From: Streptomyces sp. NBC_00249
GTDB lineage: Bacteria; Actinomycetota; Actinomycetes; Streptomycetales; Streptomycetaceae
NCBI RefSeq assembly: GCF_026342355.1
Contig: NZ_JAPEMV010000007.1
Location: 248,001 to 312,000 of the forward strand
Direction of reading: 5' to 3'
DNA length: 64,000 bases
The position numbers were made by a program, and so were the translations under genes. Shown here piece after piece: positions 1 to 10,000 of this stretch. The notes below the pieces were generated by a model. The model saw only the letters and a program-made list of their open reading frames with translations, had not been told where the DNA came from and did not search any database. Position 1 is the first letter of the stretch. Every line of letters begins with the position of its first letter.

Positions 1-3000
1 GACCGGTGGCGAGGACGGCAGGGGCCCGGGCAGCCCGGCGACGGTGCCTTGGCGCCAGGCGATGCGCCGCGTTATGGGCCCGTCCTCCATTTGGTGGTGC
101 CGGGCCCTTGCGTCCAGGGAGAACCATCCGAACCGGTCCAGCTCGATGGCCGGACCGACCGGTAGTACGGAGACGCTCAGCCCCCTCCCGCGCAAGGCCC
201 GCCACAGGACGCGCGCGCAGCGCAGATTCCGTTCCTCCATCTCCCAAAGCCAGGTCATGTTCAGCCCCGGCCAGGACACCACGGCCGAGGCCCCGGCGGC
301 CCACGTGTCCGCTTCCCAGACCTGGTCGTACCGTTGGAGCGCCGTGCGGTTGACGCTCAACTTCCCCGCGTGGGGCCCCTTGAGGTTCAGGACGTACCCG
401 AACGGCTTCACGTCGGTCGCCACCCCGTCGCAGACGACCGCACCCTCGCCCCGCACCCACCACAGGGTGTCCGGCACGGCCTCCACCGCGCCGGCCCAGC
501 CGTTCAGCGCCCCCGGGGCCCAGCTGTGCGAGCCGCCCGAGGCGTCCCGGGCCTCCATGGCGAACTCGCTGATCAGCACCATCGACCGCAGCGCCTTGAC
601 GCACGACAGTGTCATGGCGGCAGGCTCCGACCGCAGGTGCAGCCGCACCCGCGTTCCCCCCTCCGGCATGCTGTCGCCCGGCCCCTCGAACTCCTGGATG
701 CGGAACAGGCTCCCGCTGCTGGATATGTGCACCAGCAGGGCCTTGGGCGCGACCGCCCCGTCCGGGCCCACCGGCCGGGTCACGATGGTCATCTCCTCGG
801 CCAGCATGAAGTAGCTGAACACGCCGATGCCGAACCGGCTGTTGGGGTAGAGACGCAGCGAGGGGTCCTGCCGCAGCCAGGCATCCTGTTCACGCCGGAA
901 GCTCCGCGAGTGCTCGAACCGGCGGCCCGCCCGGGTGAAGGTGTTCTTCAGCTGGTCGACGCCCATGCCGACACCGGTGTCGCGGCACTCGACGTACGCG
1001 CCGCGCTCGTCCTCGCCCTGGACGAAGGAGATCCGCCCCTTCCAGTCCTGCGGCTCGTGGCCCTTGCCCTGCAGGTAGCGCCAGCGCATCGCCCGGTACC
1101 GGCAGGCGTCCATGGCGTTCTGGTACAGCTCGCGCAGGGCCAGCTCCCGCCGGCCGTCGTAGAGCTGCTCGCCCATCAGCAGCTCGCGCACCTCGGTCTG
1201 CGCCAGCTGGAAGCGCAGCAGCGGGACGTCGTACGCGCGCCGGCCGCCGGTTTCCAGGGGCCGCAGGCGGTGGTCGGTGACGCGCGAGGGCAGCCCCGCC
1301 ATGAGGCCGGCCTCGGCCGGTGGCCAGGAGGCCTTGACGAGCTCGCCCGCCAGCTCGTCGGCCCGTTCGACGGCGCCCGCGAGGGCCGCGTGGACGGCGG
1401 GATGCGGGCAGACGGCGTCCAGGTGCAGCACCTTGTCCTGCGGATACCACTCGACGTCGTGCAGTACGGCCACCACGTCCTGCGGGAGCACCCCGTCGGG
1501 GACCGCGAGGTGCTCGCCGAGCACGTCGGGCAGGCCGCGGACGTCGAAGGCCAGGGCGGCGGCCAGGTGCACCAGCGCGGACAGCGGCCGCACCCGGACC
1601 GTGCGGGTCTCCCGGCCCGGGCGGACCCTGACCACCTGGGCGGGCGCCTCGTCGGGGGACTGGCTGCGGCTGACGGCCGCCGCGACCTCCTGCACGGCCG
1701 CCGAGAACTCCGCCGTCCGGGCGCTCCCGCCGGCCTCGGCCCCCAGCAGGTCGGCCACGAACCGTTCCGCGTAGGCGGCGGGGACCGGCCGTTCCTCGGT
1801 CTCGAACTGCTCCGTGATCCACCGGTGGACCAGCCAGAGGGAGACGTTCCGGGCGTCCTCGGTGAAGCCCCGCCCGGGCGGCCCGCTGTCGTCGATCTTG
1901 CGCGCGATGTGCGCGTGGTGCGCCCGCACCTGTTCGAAGTACCGCCGCCCCGGGTCGCCTTCGGTCCCCTCCGAGACGGCCTCGCTGGACGCGCTCAGCA
2001 GGTTCGCCCAGGCCGCCTCGTGCAGGAACGGCGCGGCCACCAGCACCGCCGCCTCCACCGACGACAGCTCCGCCGCGTCGGGCAGCAGCCCGGGCAGCGT
2101 CTTGCCGAGCAGCCGGACCGGGAAGTCGTCGTCGGCCCAGGGGTCCGGCATCCGCTGCTGCGCCCGGTGCACCGTCTCGGCGCTGTCGTCGACGAGCTGC
2201 TCCACGGCCTTGCGGAAACCGTCAGCCTCCGCCGCCTCGGCTGCGGGAACCCGGTCCCACAGCGGGCACTCCCGTACCGCCCGCCGCCAGGACTCCAGCA
2301 GCTGCCGCCCCTCGCAGACCACCGCGGCGCGGGTCTGCGGCTCCCGGTCGCTGCCGTACCGGTCGGTGGGCTGCTGGAGCACCCCGTGGACGTGCGCGGC
2401 CCTGCGGGTCCAGGCGGCGGCCGCCGCGAACACGTCCTCGACGGTGCGCGCCGCCGTCAGCGGGCGCAGGGCCTCGGCGAGGCCGAGGGAGAAGAAGCTG
2501 CCCTCCGCCGTGTGCCCGCATTCCTGGCCGGGGGCGCAGCCCGCCAGGACGGCGAAGCCGCCGGAGGGCGGGCCCTGGAGGATGGTGCTGCCGAACAGGA
2601 CGCGGGCGTCGCCGGGCATCGGGGAGCGGCAGGCGTCCAGCGTCCACAGCACCGTGCCCGCCCGGCAGTTGGCCAGGTAGCGGCTGATGTCGGCCGTCAC
2701 CAGGCTCTCGACCACGTGCGGCTGCCGCCAGTCGCCGTCCGCGCCGGCCGGGGCGAGGGCGTCGTGGGGGACGAGGTAGTCGGTGTCCCCGATGCGGACC
2801 CCGTGGCCCGTGAAGTGGATCAGCAGGGTGCCTTCGGCGGGTACCTCCTGGCCGACGGCGGTGATGCGGGAGGTGATGTCGCCGCGCGTGGCGTTCTCCA
2901 GGACCTCCACCTCGTACTCCGAGGCCCGCAGGGAGGAGGCCAGCGCCCGCAGGTCGGCGGCGACCGGCTGTTCCAGCGGGGGGAAGTGCCCTGCCGCTCC

Positions 3001-3048
3001 CGGTGTGGTGCCTACCCCGATCAGCAGCGCCCTGCGGGTCCTGTCCAT
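1..3048 (-). CDS. Caspase-like protease fused to Hsp90-like ATPase (C-terminus beyond window)
   Basis: Starts at the ATG read leftward from 3048, behind a strong GGGAGGGG ribosome site, and stays open for 1016 codons to the window edge, so the C-terminus is missing. Residues 1-250 look like a caspase/metacaspase (peptidase C14) domain: HFTGHG carries the likely catalytic His82 and the LDACRS motif the likely nucleophile Cys140. From about residue 620 there is a GHKL ATPase of Hsp90 type: an N-box reading RELYQNAMDAC near 641, DTGVGMG near 693 and RFGIGVFSYFML near 740. The middle (250-600) is helical-looking and unassigned. It is the last gene of a tight leftward run (30 bp after the transpeptidase gene). 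Caspase domains coupled to Hsp90-like ATPases are known from predicted bacterial conflict systems; a death-effector or defence role here is inference. Confidence 0.85.
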   Translation of the reverse strand, partial: MDRTRRALLIGVGTTPGAAGHFPPLEQPVAADLRALASSLRASEYEVEVLENATRGDITSRITAVGQEVPAEGTLLIHFTGHGVRIGDTDYLVPHDALAPAGADGDWRQPHVVESLVTADISRYLANCRAGTVLWTLDACRSPMPGDARVLFGSTILQGPPSGGFAVLAGCAPGQECGHTAEGSFFSLGLAEALRPLTAARTVEDVFAAAAAWTRRAAHVHGVLQQPTDRYGSDREPQTRAAVVCEGRQLLESWRRAVRECPLWDRVPAAEAAEADGFRKAVEQLVDDSAETVHRAQQRMPDPWADDDFPVRLLGKTLPGLLPDAAELSSVEAAVLVAAPFLHEAAWANLLSASSEAVSEGTEGDPGRRYFEQVRAHHAHIARKIDDSGPPGRGFTEDARNVSLWLVHRWITEQFETEERPVPAAYAERFVADLLGAEAGGSARTAEFSAAVQEVAAAVSRSQSPDEAPAQVVRVRPGRETRTVRVRPLSALVHLAAALAFDVRGLPDVLGEHLAVPDGVLPQDVVAVLHDVEWYPQDKVLHLDAVCPHPAVHAALAGAVERADELAGELVKASWPPAEAGLMAGLPSRVTDHRLRPLETGGRRAYDVPLLRFQLAQTEVRELLMGEQLYDGRRELALRELYQNAMDACRYRAMRWRYLQGKGHEPQDWKGRISFVQGEDERGAYVECRDTGVGMGVDQLKNTFTRAGRRFEHSRSFRREQDAWLRQDPSLRLYPNSRFGIGVFSYFMLAEEMTIVTRPVGPDGAVAPKALLVHISSSGSLFRIQEFEGPGDSMPEGGTRVRLHLRSEPAAMTLSCVKALRSMVLISEFAMEARDASGGSHSWAPGALNGWAGAVEAVPDTLWWVRGEGAVVCDGVATDVKPFGYVLNLKGPHAGKLSVNRTALQRYDQVWEADTWAAGASAVVSWPGLNMTWLWEMEERNLRCARVLWRALRGRGLSVSVLPVGPAIELDRFGWFSLDARARHHQMEDGPITRRIAWRQGTVAGLPGPLPSSPPV

Positions 3049-3078
3049 GTCCCCTCCCGGTGGTCCGGGGACATGATC

Positions 3079-3768
3079 TCAGTACCGGGTCACCGCCGTG
3101 GGGCCGTTCTCCGTGCCGATGGCGATGTGCGGGTGGCGGCGCGGGTCCGCCCAGCGCAGGAGTCGGCGCATCGCGCGGTGCGGTACGGAGACGCAGCCGG
3201 CCGTCGCGCCCTTGCCGTCGGCGTGCAGGAAGATGCCCGCGCCCCGGCCGCGTACGGGACGGTCGTAGTTGAAGGCGACGACCAGCGCGTGCGCGTACTG
3301 CTTCTCGTAGGTGACCAGGTGCTCGGCCTCGCCCGGTGCGCAGTCGGCGGGCAGCGGTTCCGTCCACCGGTTGTACGCGGCCGAGGCGTTGTCCTGGCAC
3401 CACCAGGAACGGTCCGTCACCCGCCGGTACCGGTAGGAGGTCCCCGCCGGGGCGGGGGCGATGCCGAAGGCGTACGGAAGCTCGTACAGGCCCGTCGGGG
3501 TGGTGTTCGTGCCCTGGACCCGGGACGCCCCCTCGGTCAGGCCGTTCGCGCCGAACCGGGCGGGCGCGCTGCCCGCCTCGAACCAGTGGCCCGCGCGCCG
3601 GTCCCACCAGGTGAGCCGGCCCGTCGTGGAACCGGGCGCCGGCGCGACGGCGGTGATCAGTTGGCTCCCGCCGCCCGTGTCGGCGAGTTGCGCCGGCAGG
3701 GGCGGCGGACCGTACGGGAACAGGCCGGTGAGGATCAGTGAGCCGGTGAGCAGAGCGGTACGCAGCAC
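3079..3768 (-). CDS. Secreted L,D-transpeptidase (YkuD-like) family protein
   Basis: A 229-residue protein with a GTG start. An N-terminal hydrophobic stretch (residues 4-20) looks like a signal peptide. The C-terminal half carries the hallmarks of the YkuD fold: TPTGLYELPYAF near 91-102, then HADGKGATAGCVSVP with likely catalytic His182 and Cys192. Such enzymes make or edit 3-3 peptidoglycan cross-links or attach proteins to the wall. It is shorter than two-domain Ldt enzymes and lacks a recognisable peptidoglycan-binding domain. The start lies only 3 bp after the preceding oxidase gene, so co-transcription is likely. The Ser before the usual Asn/Arg position is slightly atypical, so activity is not certain. 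Confidence 0.8.
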   Translation of the reverse strand: MLRTALLTGSLILTGLFPYGPPPLPAQLADTGGGSQLITAVAPAPGSTTGRLTWWDRRAGHWFEAGSAPARFGANGLTEGASRVQGTNTTPTGLYELPYAFGIAPAPAGTSYRYRRVTDRSWWCQDNASAAYNRWTEPLPADCAPGEAEHLVTYEKQYAHALVVAFNYDRPVRGRGAGIFLHADGKGATAGCVSVPHRAMRRLLRWADPRRHPHIAIGTENGPTAVTRY

Positions 3769-3771
3769 ATG

Positions 3772-4365
3772 TCAGACGGTACGGGCAGGGAGGGGCACCG
3801 GCAGCGCAGGCAGGCCGTCGAGGCTGGAGGCGACCTTCTTCTCGCAGTACTCGGCGAACTCCTCGTCCGTCTTGCGGCCGAAGTACTCCGCGTGGAGGGT
3901 GCGCTCGCCCTGGTACTCCATGAAGGGGACGGCGTACCCGCACACGTCCGCGATCCGGCGGGCGTGCACCAGGATCACGGCCCGGGCGCCCGGTCCGTCC
4001 GCCTCCCCGAAGAGGCCGATCAGCTCGTCCCAGCGCGGGTCGTCGCGGAAGACCGCCTCGCCGTCGCCGTGGATGCGCACGATGTTGGGCGGGCCGGTGA
4101 AGGCGCACCACATGAGCGTGATCCGGCCGTTCTCACGGACGTGCGCGATGGTCTCGGCGCCACTGCCGCCGAAGTCGAGGTAGGCGAGGGTCTGCTCGTC
4201 GATGACGACGAGGGTTCCGGCGCGGCCCTTGGGGGACAGGTTGACGTGCCCGTCCCCGGCGAGCGGGGCGGTCGCGGTGAAGAAGACCGGCTGCGCCTCG
4301 ATGAAGGCACGGAGCCGGCCGTCAATACGTTCGTGAAGTTTTCCCATGAACGGATTATCGGCCAT
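3772..4365 (-). CDS. Pyridoxamine 5'-phosphate oxidase family protein
   Basis: A 197-residue protein of the split-barrel flavin-binding superfamily. Typical features are RLRAFIEAQPVFFTATA near the N-terminus, HVNLSPKG, LAYLDFGGSGAET and ITLMWCAFTGPPNIVRIHG, the pattern of general-stress FMN/F420-binding oxidases rather than of true PdxH. It probably binds FMN or F420 and reduces an unknown small substrate in the cytosol. The ATG at 4365 overlaps the upstream HEAT gene by 11 bp; an alternative ATG at 4347 would avoid the overlap but neither has a clear Shine-Dalgarno. It sits in a four-gene leftward run with the transpeptidase and the caspase-Hsp90 gene; no functional link is evident. Confidence 0.85.
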   Translation of the reverse strand: MADNPFMGKLHERIDGRLRAFIEAQPVFFTATAPLAGDGHVNLSPKGRAGTLVVIDEQTLAYLDFGGSGAETIAHVRENGRITLMWCAFTGPPNIVRIHGDGEAVFRDDPRWDELIGLFGEADGPGARAVILVHARRIADVCGYAVPFMEYQGERTLHAEYFGRKTDEEFAEYCEKKVASSLDGLPALPVPLPARTV

Positions 4366-5812
4366 GGGTGTCGGGGGAGGCCGGGGGATTCCGGTCCGTG
4401 ATGCCCAGCCGGGCGAGCAGCGGCCCCAGCCGGAAGGAGGCGAACCGGCGTACGGACGGTTGCTGCTGCGGCCCCGGGCTCGCCGGCTCCGCCTCCTCCT
4501 CGTCCGTCTGGGGGAGCCACGGCTCCCACGTGTGCAGCGTCTCCTGCGCCAGCTTCCGCAGGCCCGGGTCCGGGTCCTCCAGCATCCCCGCGGCGGCCCG
4601 CGCGGCGGCCGGTCCGCTGCGGGCCCGCAGCAGCCGGAAGGCGGCCCGGCGGGTGTGTACCGGCCGGCCGGCGGTCGTACGGTCCGTCAGCTCGTCCGGG
4701 TCCAGCCGGGACACGGACGAGGCCAGGGCGCGGGCGACCTCGCGGGCCACGGCCGGTGACGGGTCGTCGAGCAGTGGGCGCAGCGCCTCGAAGTCGGAGA
4801 CCTCCAGCCGCGAGAGCCCGGCCACGGCGGCGGCCCGGACCGCCCCCACGCGGTGCTCGAGCAGGGCCCGGAACAGCGGGGCGTCCGCCCGCCCGGCGCA
4901 CTCGGCGAAGCCGGTGACGGCCCCCGGGGTGACCCGCTCCGGGTCCGCCACCAGCGGGCGGAGCGCGGCGTGCGCGTCGGTGCCGTCCTGCCGCGCGAGC
5001 CAGCGGGCGCAGGCCCGGACCAGCCCGGAGCGGTCGGTGAGGTGGTCCACGGCCTCCGCGCCCCGCCCGGCCCGGCGCAGCGCGGTCACCCCCGAGGCGC
5101 GGACCATCGGCACGTGCCCGCCCAGCAGCAGGTCGACCGCGCCGTCCTCGGGCCCGCCGGCGGCCAGCGCCGCCAGGGCGGCGTCGGTCCACAGCCGGGC
5201 CGTCGCCGGGTCCCGTTCGGCGGCGGCCCCGCGCGCGAGGTCCCGTACGCCGAGCCCCCCGGCGGCGAGGGTGAGCCGGGTGGCGTACCGCCGGGCCGGG
5301 AGGTCCGCCCCGGCGCGGAGCGCGGCCAGCACGGCGGGCCCCGCGCCGCGCAGCGCCTCCTCGAAGAGCTCCACTGCCCAGCCGCCCTGCTCGCGGCGCC
5401 CGAGCCGCAGGACGAGCGGGGTCAGCGCGCCGAGCGTGCCCGCCGGGTCCCGCTCCAGGGCGCGGGCGAGGACCTGGCGGGCCCGCTTGCGTACGGGCGG
5501 GGCCCAGTCGGCGGCCCGGACGGCGACGAGGTGCAGCGGTGCGTCCGGTGCGAGCAGCGCGCTCGCGCGGACGTGCCCGTCGGGGTGGCAGAGGCGGACC
5601 TCCAGCGGGACGTCTTCGGGGGCGGGGTAGTGGCCCGACCAGCCCCTGCGCACCTCCAGGTCGAACTCGGTCCAGCCCTCGGGCCGGGTGAAGCCGGGCT
5701 CCGCCCCGGCCCCGGTGTCCTCCCCGCCGACCAGGGCCCGGGCCGCCAGCCGCGCCCGCTCCGCTTCCCGCACCGTCCCCGGTGCCGCCCCCGTGCCCGT
5801 CCGCAGTGCCAT
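4355..5812 (-). CDS. HEAT-repeat protein
   Basis: A 485-residue acidic, Leu/Ala/Arg-rich protein. The C-terminal two thirds are built of helix pairs with recurrent patterns such as RASGVTALRRAG, VRAAAVAGLSRLE and VAREVARALASS, which is what HEAT/PBS-lyase repeats look like. The N-terminal 100 residues (FDLEVRRGWSGHYPAPEDVPLEVRL) are not recognised. HEAT solenoids are protein-interaction scaffolds; no catalytic motif is visible. The gene heads the leftward run that ends in the caspase-Hsp90 protein and is divergent from argG. A scaffold role is inference. Confidence 0.75.
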   Translation of the reverse strand: MALRTGTGAAPGTVREAERARLAARALVGGEDTGAGAEPGFTRPEGWTEFDLEVRRGWSGHYPAPEDVPLEVRLCHPDGHVRASALLAPDAPLHLVAVRAADWAPPVRKRARQVLARALERDPAGTLGALTPLVLRLGRREQGGWAVELFEEALRGAGPAVLAALRAGADLPARRYATRLTLAAGGLGVRDLARGAAAERDPATARLWTDAALAALAAGGPEDGAVDLLLGGHVPMVRASGVTALRRAGRGAEAVDHLTDRSGLVRACARWLARQDGTDAHAALRPLVADPERVTPGAVTGFAECAGRADAPLFRALLEHRVGAVRAAAVAGLSRLEVSDFEALRPLLDDPSPAVAREVARALASSVSRLDPDELTDRTTAGRPVHTRRAAFRLLRARSGPAAARAAAGMLEDPDPGLRKLAQETLHTWEPWLPQTDEEEAEPASPGPQQQPSVRRFASFRLGPLLARLGITDRNPPASPDTHGR

Positions 5813-5925
5813 CCCCGGCCCCTCCCTCGTGATGTTTTCCCGATGCTAGACCCCGCCCGGACCGGCCGCCTCCGAATATTTCCGCAGGTCAGAGCTATTC
5901 CGGTGCGGGCGACTCGCGTCGCAGA

Positions 5926-5954
5926 TTGACGAAACATACGGAGCAGTGCATAGT
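5926..5954 (+). promoter_or_regulatory. Candidate argG promoter
   Basis: TTGACG at 5926-5931 and CATAGT at 5949-5954 are separated by 17 bases, a reasonable match to a vegetative promoter. The predicted start site lies near 5961, about 48 bases before the argG start codon. Confidence 0.5.
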
Positions 5955-5962
5955 TATGCCTA
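5945..5962. promoter_or_regulatory. Candidate ArgR operator (ARG box)
   Basis: TGCAT-AGTT-ATGCC at 5947-5960 has the 5-4-5 layout of the ArgR half sites (TGAAT-N4-ATTCA type), and its core GCATA-GT-TATGC at 5948-5959 is palindromic. It covers the putative argG -10 element, where arginine-bound ArgR would block RNA polymerase. ArgR binding is inferred from spacing and context only. Confidence 0.55.
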
Positions 5963-6008
5963 CTGCTGGACGCACCGTCCGCCGCCGGACGCACGTAAGG
6001 AGAGGCCC

Positions 6009-7202
6009 GTGACCGAGCGCGTCGTACTCGCCTACTCGGGCGGCCTCGACACCTCCGTAGCCATCGGCTGGATAGCCGAGGAGACGGGAGCCGAGGTCAT
6101 AGCCGTCGCCGTCGACGTCGGTCAGGGCGGCGAGGACCTGGACGTCATCCGCAAGCGCGCGCTCGCCTGCGGTGCCGTCGAGGCCGAGGTCGCGGACGCC
6201 AGGGACGAGTTCGCCGAGGAGTACTGCCTCCCGGCGATCAAGGCGAACGCCCTCTACATGGACCGCTACCCGCTCGTCTCCGCGCTCTCCCGGCCCGCCA
6301 TCGTCAAGCACCTGGTCGCCGCGGCCCGCAAGCACGGCGCGTCGGTCGTCGCCCACGGCTGCACCGGCAAGGGCAACGACCAGGTCCGCTTCGAGGCCGG
6401 CATCGCCGCCCTCGGCCCCGACCTCACCTGCATCGCCCCGGTCCGCGACTACGCGATGACCCGCGACAAGGCCATCGCCTTCGCCGAGCGGGCCGACCTC
6501 CCCATCGCCACCACCAAGAAGTCCCCGTACTCCATCGACCAGAACGTCTTCGGACGCGCCGTCGAGACGGGCTTCCTGGAGGACATCTGGAACGCCCCGG
6601 TCGAGGACATCTACGAGTACACCTCGAACCCGGCCCTGCCCCGCGAGGCCGACGAGGTCGTCATCTCCTTCGAGGCGGGCGTCCCCGTCGCGATCGACGG
6701 CAGGCCCGTCACCGTCCTCCAGGCGATCCAGCAGCTCAACGAGCGGGCCGGCGCCCAGGGCATCGGCCGGATCGACATCGTCGAGGACCGCCTCGTCGGC
6801 ATCAAGTCCCGCGAGGTGTACGAGGCCCCGGGCGCGATCGCGCTGATCACCGCCCACCAGGAGCTGGAGAACGTCACCGTCGAGCGCGAGCTGGCCCGCT
6901 ACAAGCGGCAGGTCGAGCAGCGCTGGGGCGAGCTGGTCTACGACGGCCTGTGGTTCTCCCCGCTCAAGCGGGCCCTCGACGGCTTCATCCAGGAGGCCAA
7001 CCAGCACGTCACCGGTGACATCCGGATGACCCTGCACGGCGGCCGCGCCGTCGTCACCGGCCGGAAGTCGGACGCCTCGCTGTACGACTTCAACCTGGCG
7101 ACCTACGACTCGGGCGACACCTTCGACCAGTCCAAGGCCCAGGGCTTCATCGAGATCTTCGGCCTCTCGTCGAAGATCGCCGCACGCCGCGACCTCGCCT
7201 GA
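6009..7202 (+). CDS. argG: Argininosuccinate synthase
   Basis: Joins citrulline and aspartate at the cost of ATP to make argininosuccinate, the penultimate step of arginine synthesis in the cytosol. The 397-residue protein starts at GTG 6009 behind AAGGAGAGG; the longer in-frame extension back to 5946 is rejected because it has no ribosome site and the product would be too long. The N-type ATP-pyrophosphatase loop SGGLDTS (residues 10-16) and the conserved [13 protein letters not shown] segment are present, and length matches the short bacterial ArgG class. argH follows after 130 bp on the same strand. Regulation by ArgR is suggested by the operator-like site upstream. Confidence 0.97.
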   Translation: MTERVVLAYSGGLDTSVAIGWIAEETGAEVIAVAVDVGQGGEDLDVIRKRALACGAVEAEVADARDEFAEEYCLPAIKANALYMDRYPLVSALSRPAIVKHLVAAARKHGASVVAHGCTGKGNDQVRFEAGIAALGPDLTCIAPVRDYAMTRDKAIAFAERADLPIATTKKSPYSIDQNVFGRAVETGFLEDIWNAPVEDIYEYTSNPALPREADEVVISFEAGVPVAIDGRPVTVLQAIQQLNERAGAQGIGRIDIVEDRLVGIKSREVYEAPGAIALITAHQELENVTVERELARYKRQVEQRWGELVYDGLWFSPLKRALDGFIQEANQHVTGDIRMTLHGGRAVVTGRKSDASLYDFNLATYDSGDTFDQSKAQGFIEIFGLSSKIAARRDLA

Positions 7203-7216
7203 GTCCCGGTCGTTAG

Positions 7217-7260
7217 GCACCACGGCAGTAAGCAGTACGCACCACGGCAGTACGCAGTAC
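7217..7260 (+). repeat. 22-bp tandem duplication between argG and argH
   Basis: Two adjacent units (7217-7238 and 7239-7260) begin GCACCACGGCAGTA and end GCAGTAC, differing at a single base. They lie in the argG-argH spacer just before a hairpin. No protein is encoded. Confidence 0.8.
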
Positions 7261-7263
7261 CGA

Positions 7264-7302
7264 GACGGCCTCCCCGTTCACCTCCGCGGCGGGGAGGCCG
7301 TC
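7264..7302 (+). terminator. 13-bp hairpin between argG and argH
   Basis: GACGGCCTCCCCG (7264-7276) pairs perfectly with 7290-7302 across a 13-nt loop. It lacks a T-run, so it could be a weak terminator, an attenuator or an RNA-processing stem that sets the argG:argH ratio. It is 30 bases upstream of the argH start. Confidence 0.55.
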
Positions 7303-7320
7303 GAACACCCACCCTCTTGA

Positions 7321-8760
<1,440 letters not shown>

Positions 8761-8770
8761 CCGTCACGCC

Positions 8771-8812
8771 CGCAGGGGCGGTACGGGCCGGGTGGCCCGT
8801 ACCGCCCCTGCG
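8771..8812. terminator. Bidirectional terminator between argH and 8827-9246
   Basis: CGCAGGGGCGGTACGGGCC (8771-8789) pairs perfectly over 19 bp with 8794-8812 around a GGGT loop. It sits between the stop codons of two convergent genes. Confidence 0.8.
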
Positions 8813-8826
8813 GCGTTCACGGGGTG

Positions 8827-9246
8827 TCAGCAGACGATGTTGATCGAGAACGGCCGGTCGCTGTCCACGGCGGCGGTGCCGCCGGAGGACGGGGTCGCGG
8901 TGCGGATGAAGAGGGTGTTCCCGTTCACCTGCCCGACCAGGATGGAGGAGCTGCCCGGGCCGGGGTCGTTCCCGCCGTTGGTGTTGATGGTGCCCAGCAG
9001 CGCGCAGCCGTTGAGGCCGCTGGACGTGGTGATGTTGTAGCGGCCGATGCCGAACTTGTTGATCCCGGTGATGCCCTGCCCGCCCAGGACCTGCCCGTTC
9101 GCGGCGACCTTGGCCCAGGCGGTGGTGACCGCCGCGGCCTGGGCCGGCCGCTGCGGCTCGGCGGACGCCGACGACACCGCGACCGCGCCGCCGATCGTGA
9201 GGGCCATGGCGGCGGCACCGAGGGCAAGCTTCTTGGACACGTTCAT
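8827..9246 (-). CDS. Small secreted protein of unknown function
   Basis: A 139-residue protein with a classic Sec signal peptide: a basic start (MNVSKK), a hydrophobic core and a likely cleavage after SSASA near residue 29. The mature part is Gly/Asn/Thr-rich with KFGIGRYNITTSSGLNGCALLGTI and two cysteines (near 82 and at the C-terminus) that could form a disulfide. No enzyme motif is seen. The beta-rich pattern suggests a small extracellular sandwich domain. Ribosome site GGGAGAG precedes the ATG. Similar-looking secreted proteins occur in streptomycetes, but I cannot assign a role. Confidence 0.75.
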   Translation of the reverse strand: MNVSKKLALGAAAMALTIGGAVAVSSASAEPQRPAQAAAVTTAWAKVAANGQVLGGQGITGINKFGIGRYNITTSSGLNGCALLGTINTNGGNDPGPGSSSILVGQVNGNTLFIRTATPSSGGTAAVDSDRPFSINIVC

Positions 9247-9441
9247 GGTTCTCTCCCTGCAGTAGACGCAAATCAGTGCAGGTGGCCCACCCCGGGTAAG
9301 GGCTCACCGGGGAAGACTTTCCTCCCCCCGGGAGGCCGCGCGGTAGCTCTCGCGGCGCCTGTCACTCCAAATGATCAAGCTGCGTTTCGATCCAACGGAT
9401 ACGGACAGTAGTCATCGAATAACGTTCGGTTGCCTCTCGGC

Positions 9442-9951
9442 TCACTCCGCCCAGTCGGCCAGTGCGTCGAAGTCCGGCCGGGTCAGGCCGATCCGCTCGT
9501 CGATGCGCAGCAGCAGGGCGTGCGCCGGGTGGTGCAGGTCCACGTACTCGTGGTCCATCGCCGTGATGTCGTCGTCGATCCAGGCGAAGGGCCGCCCGGC
9601 CGCGTACTCCAGGACGTACTGGGTCTTCCAGAAGGTGCCGCGCGGGGCCCGCCCGTGCATCACCGGCCAGTCGATGAACGGCAGCCTCGGCAGTCCGAGG
9701 TGCGGGCCTATCCAGTCGTTGGCCTCGTCCTTCCAGGTCGTCGCCCAGACCAGTTCGTACGCGTCCGCCAGCGCGAGCAGCTCCGCGCCGTGGCCGTGGT
9801 TGAGCCAGACCCGCAGGGGCTTGACACTCTCGGACTCCCGCCAGCCCGTGGGCCGCATCCGGTGGGTGGAGTACCCCTCCGGGCGGCGCTGGGGCTGGGC
9901 GGCGTAGGGGTTCAGGGGTCCGTCCACATCGATCAGCAGCAGTGGCTTCAT
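9442..9951 (-). CDS. HAD-like hydrolase family protein
   Basis: A 169-residue protein starting at ATG 9951 behind GGAAGGAAA. The N-terminus MKPLLLIDVDGPLNPY is a HAD phosphatase motif I (DxDG), with Asp8 and Asp10. TTWKDEAN near residue 73 resembles motif II and AWIDDD near 137 motif IV. The short cap-less form resembles HAD domains found in bacterial secreted or repair-associated hydrolases. Substrate is unknown. It is transcribed divergently from the TetR-MFS operon and would share the palindromic operator, which suggests co-regulation. Confidence 0.75.
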   Translation of the reverse strand: MKPLLLIDVDGPLNPYAAQPQRRPEGYSTHRMRPTGWRESESVKPLRVWLNHGHGAELLALADAYELVWATTWKDEANDWIGPHLGLPRLPFIDWPVMHGRAPRGTFWKTQYVLEYAAGRPFAWIDDDITAMDHEYVDLHHPAHALLLRIDERIGLTRPDFDALADWAE

Positions 9952-9969
9952 GCGCTCAGATTTCCTTCC

Positions 9970-9990
9970 GGGGTGCCCGCCGGGCACCCC
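9970..9990. repeat. 9-bp hairpin in the HAD gene leader
   Basis: GGGGTGCCC and GGGCACCCC flank a 3-nt loop. The stem lies just upstream of the HAD gene ribosome site and could influence its translation. It is also compatible with an ordinary terminator remnant. Confidence 0.5.
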
Positions 9991-10000
9991 ATTTTCCGAT

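Noticed and set aside
334-3741. 1135-codon open frame on the plus strand
   Set aside because: It is a shadow of the caspase-Hsp90 and transpeptidase genes: Arg/Gly/Val/Leu-rich, no domains, and the minus strand shows clear motifs.
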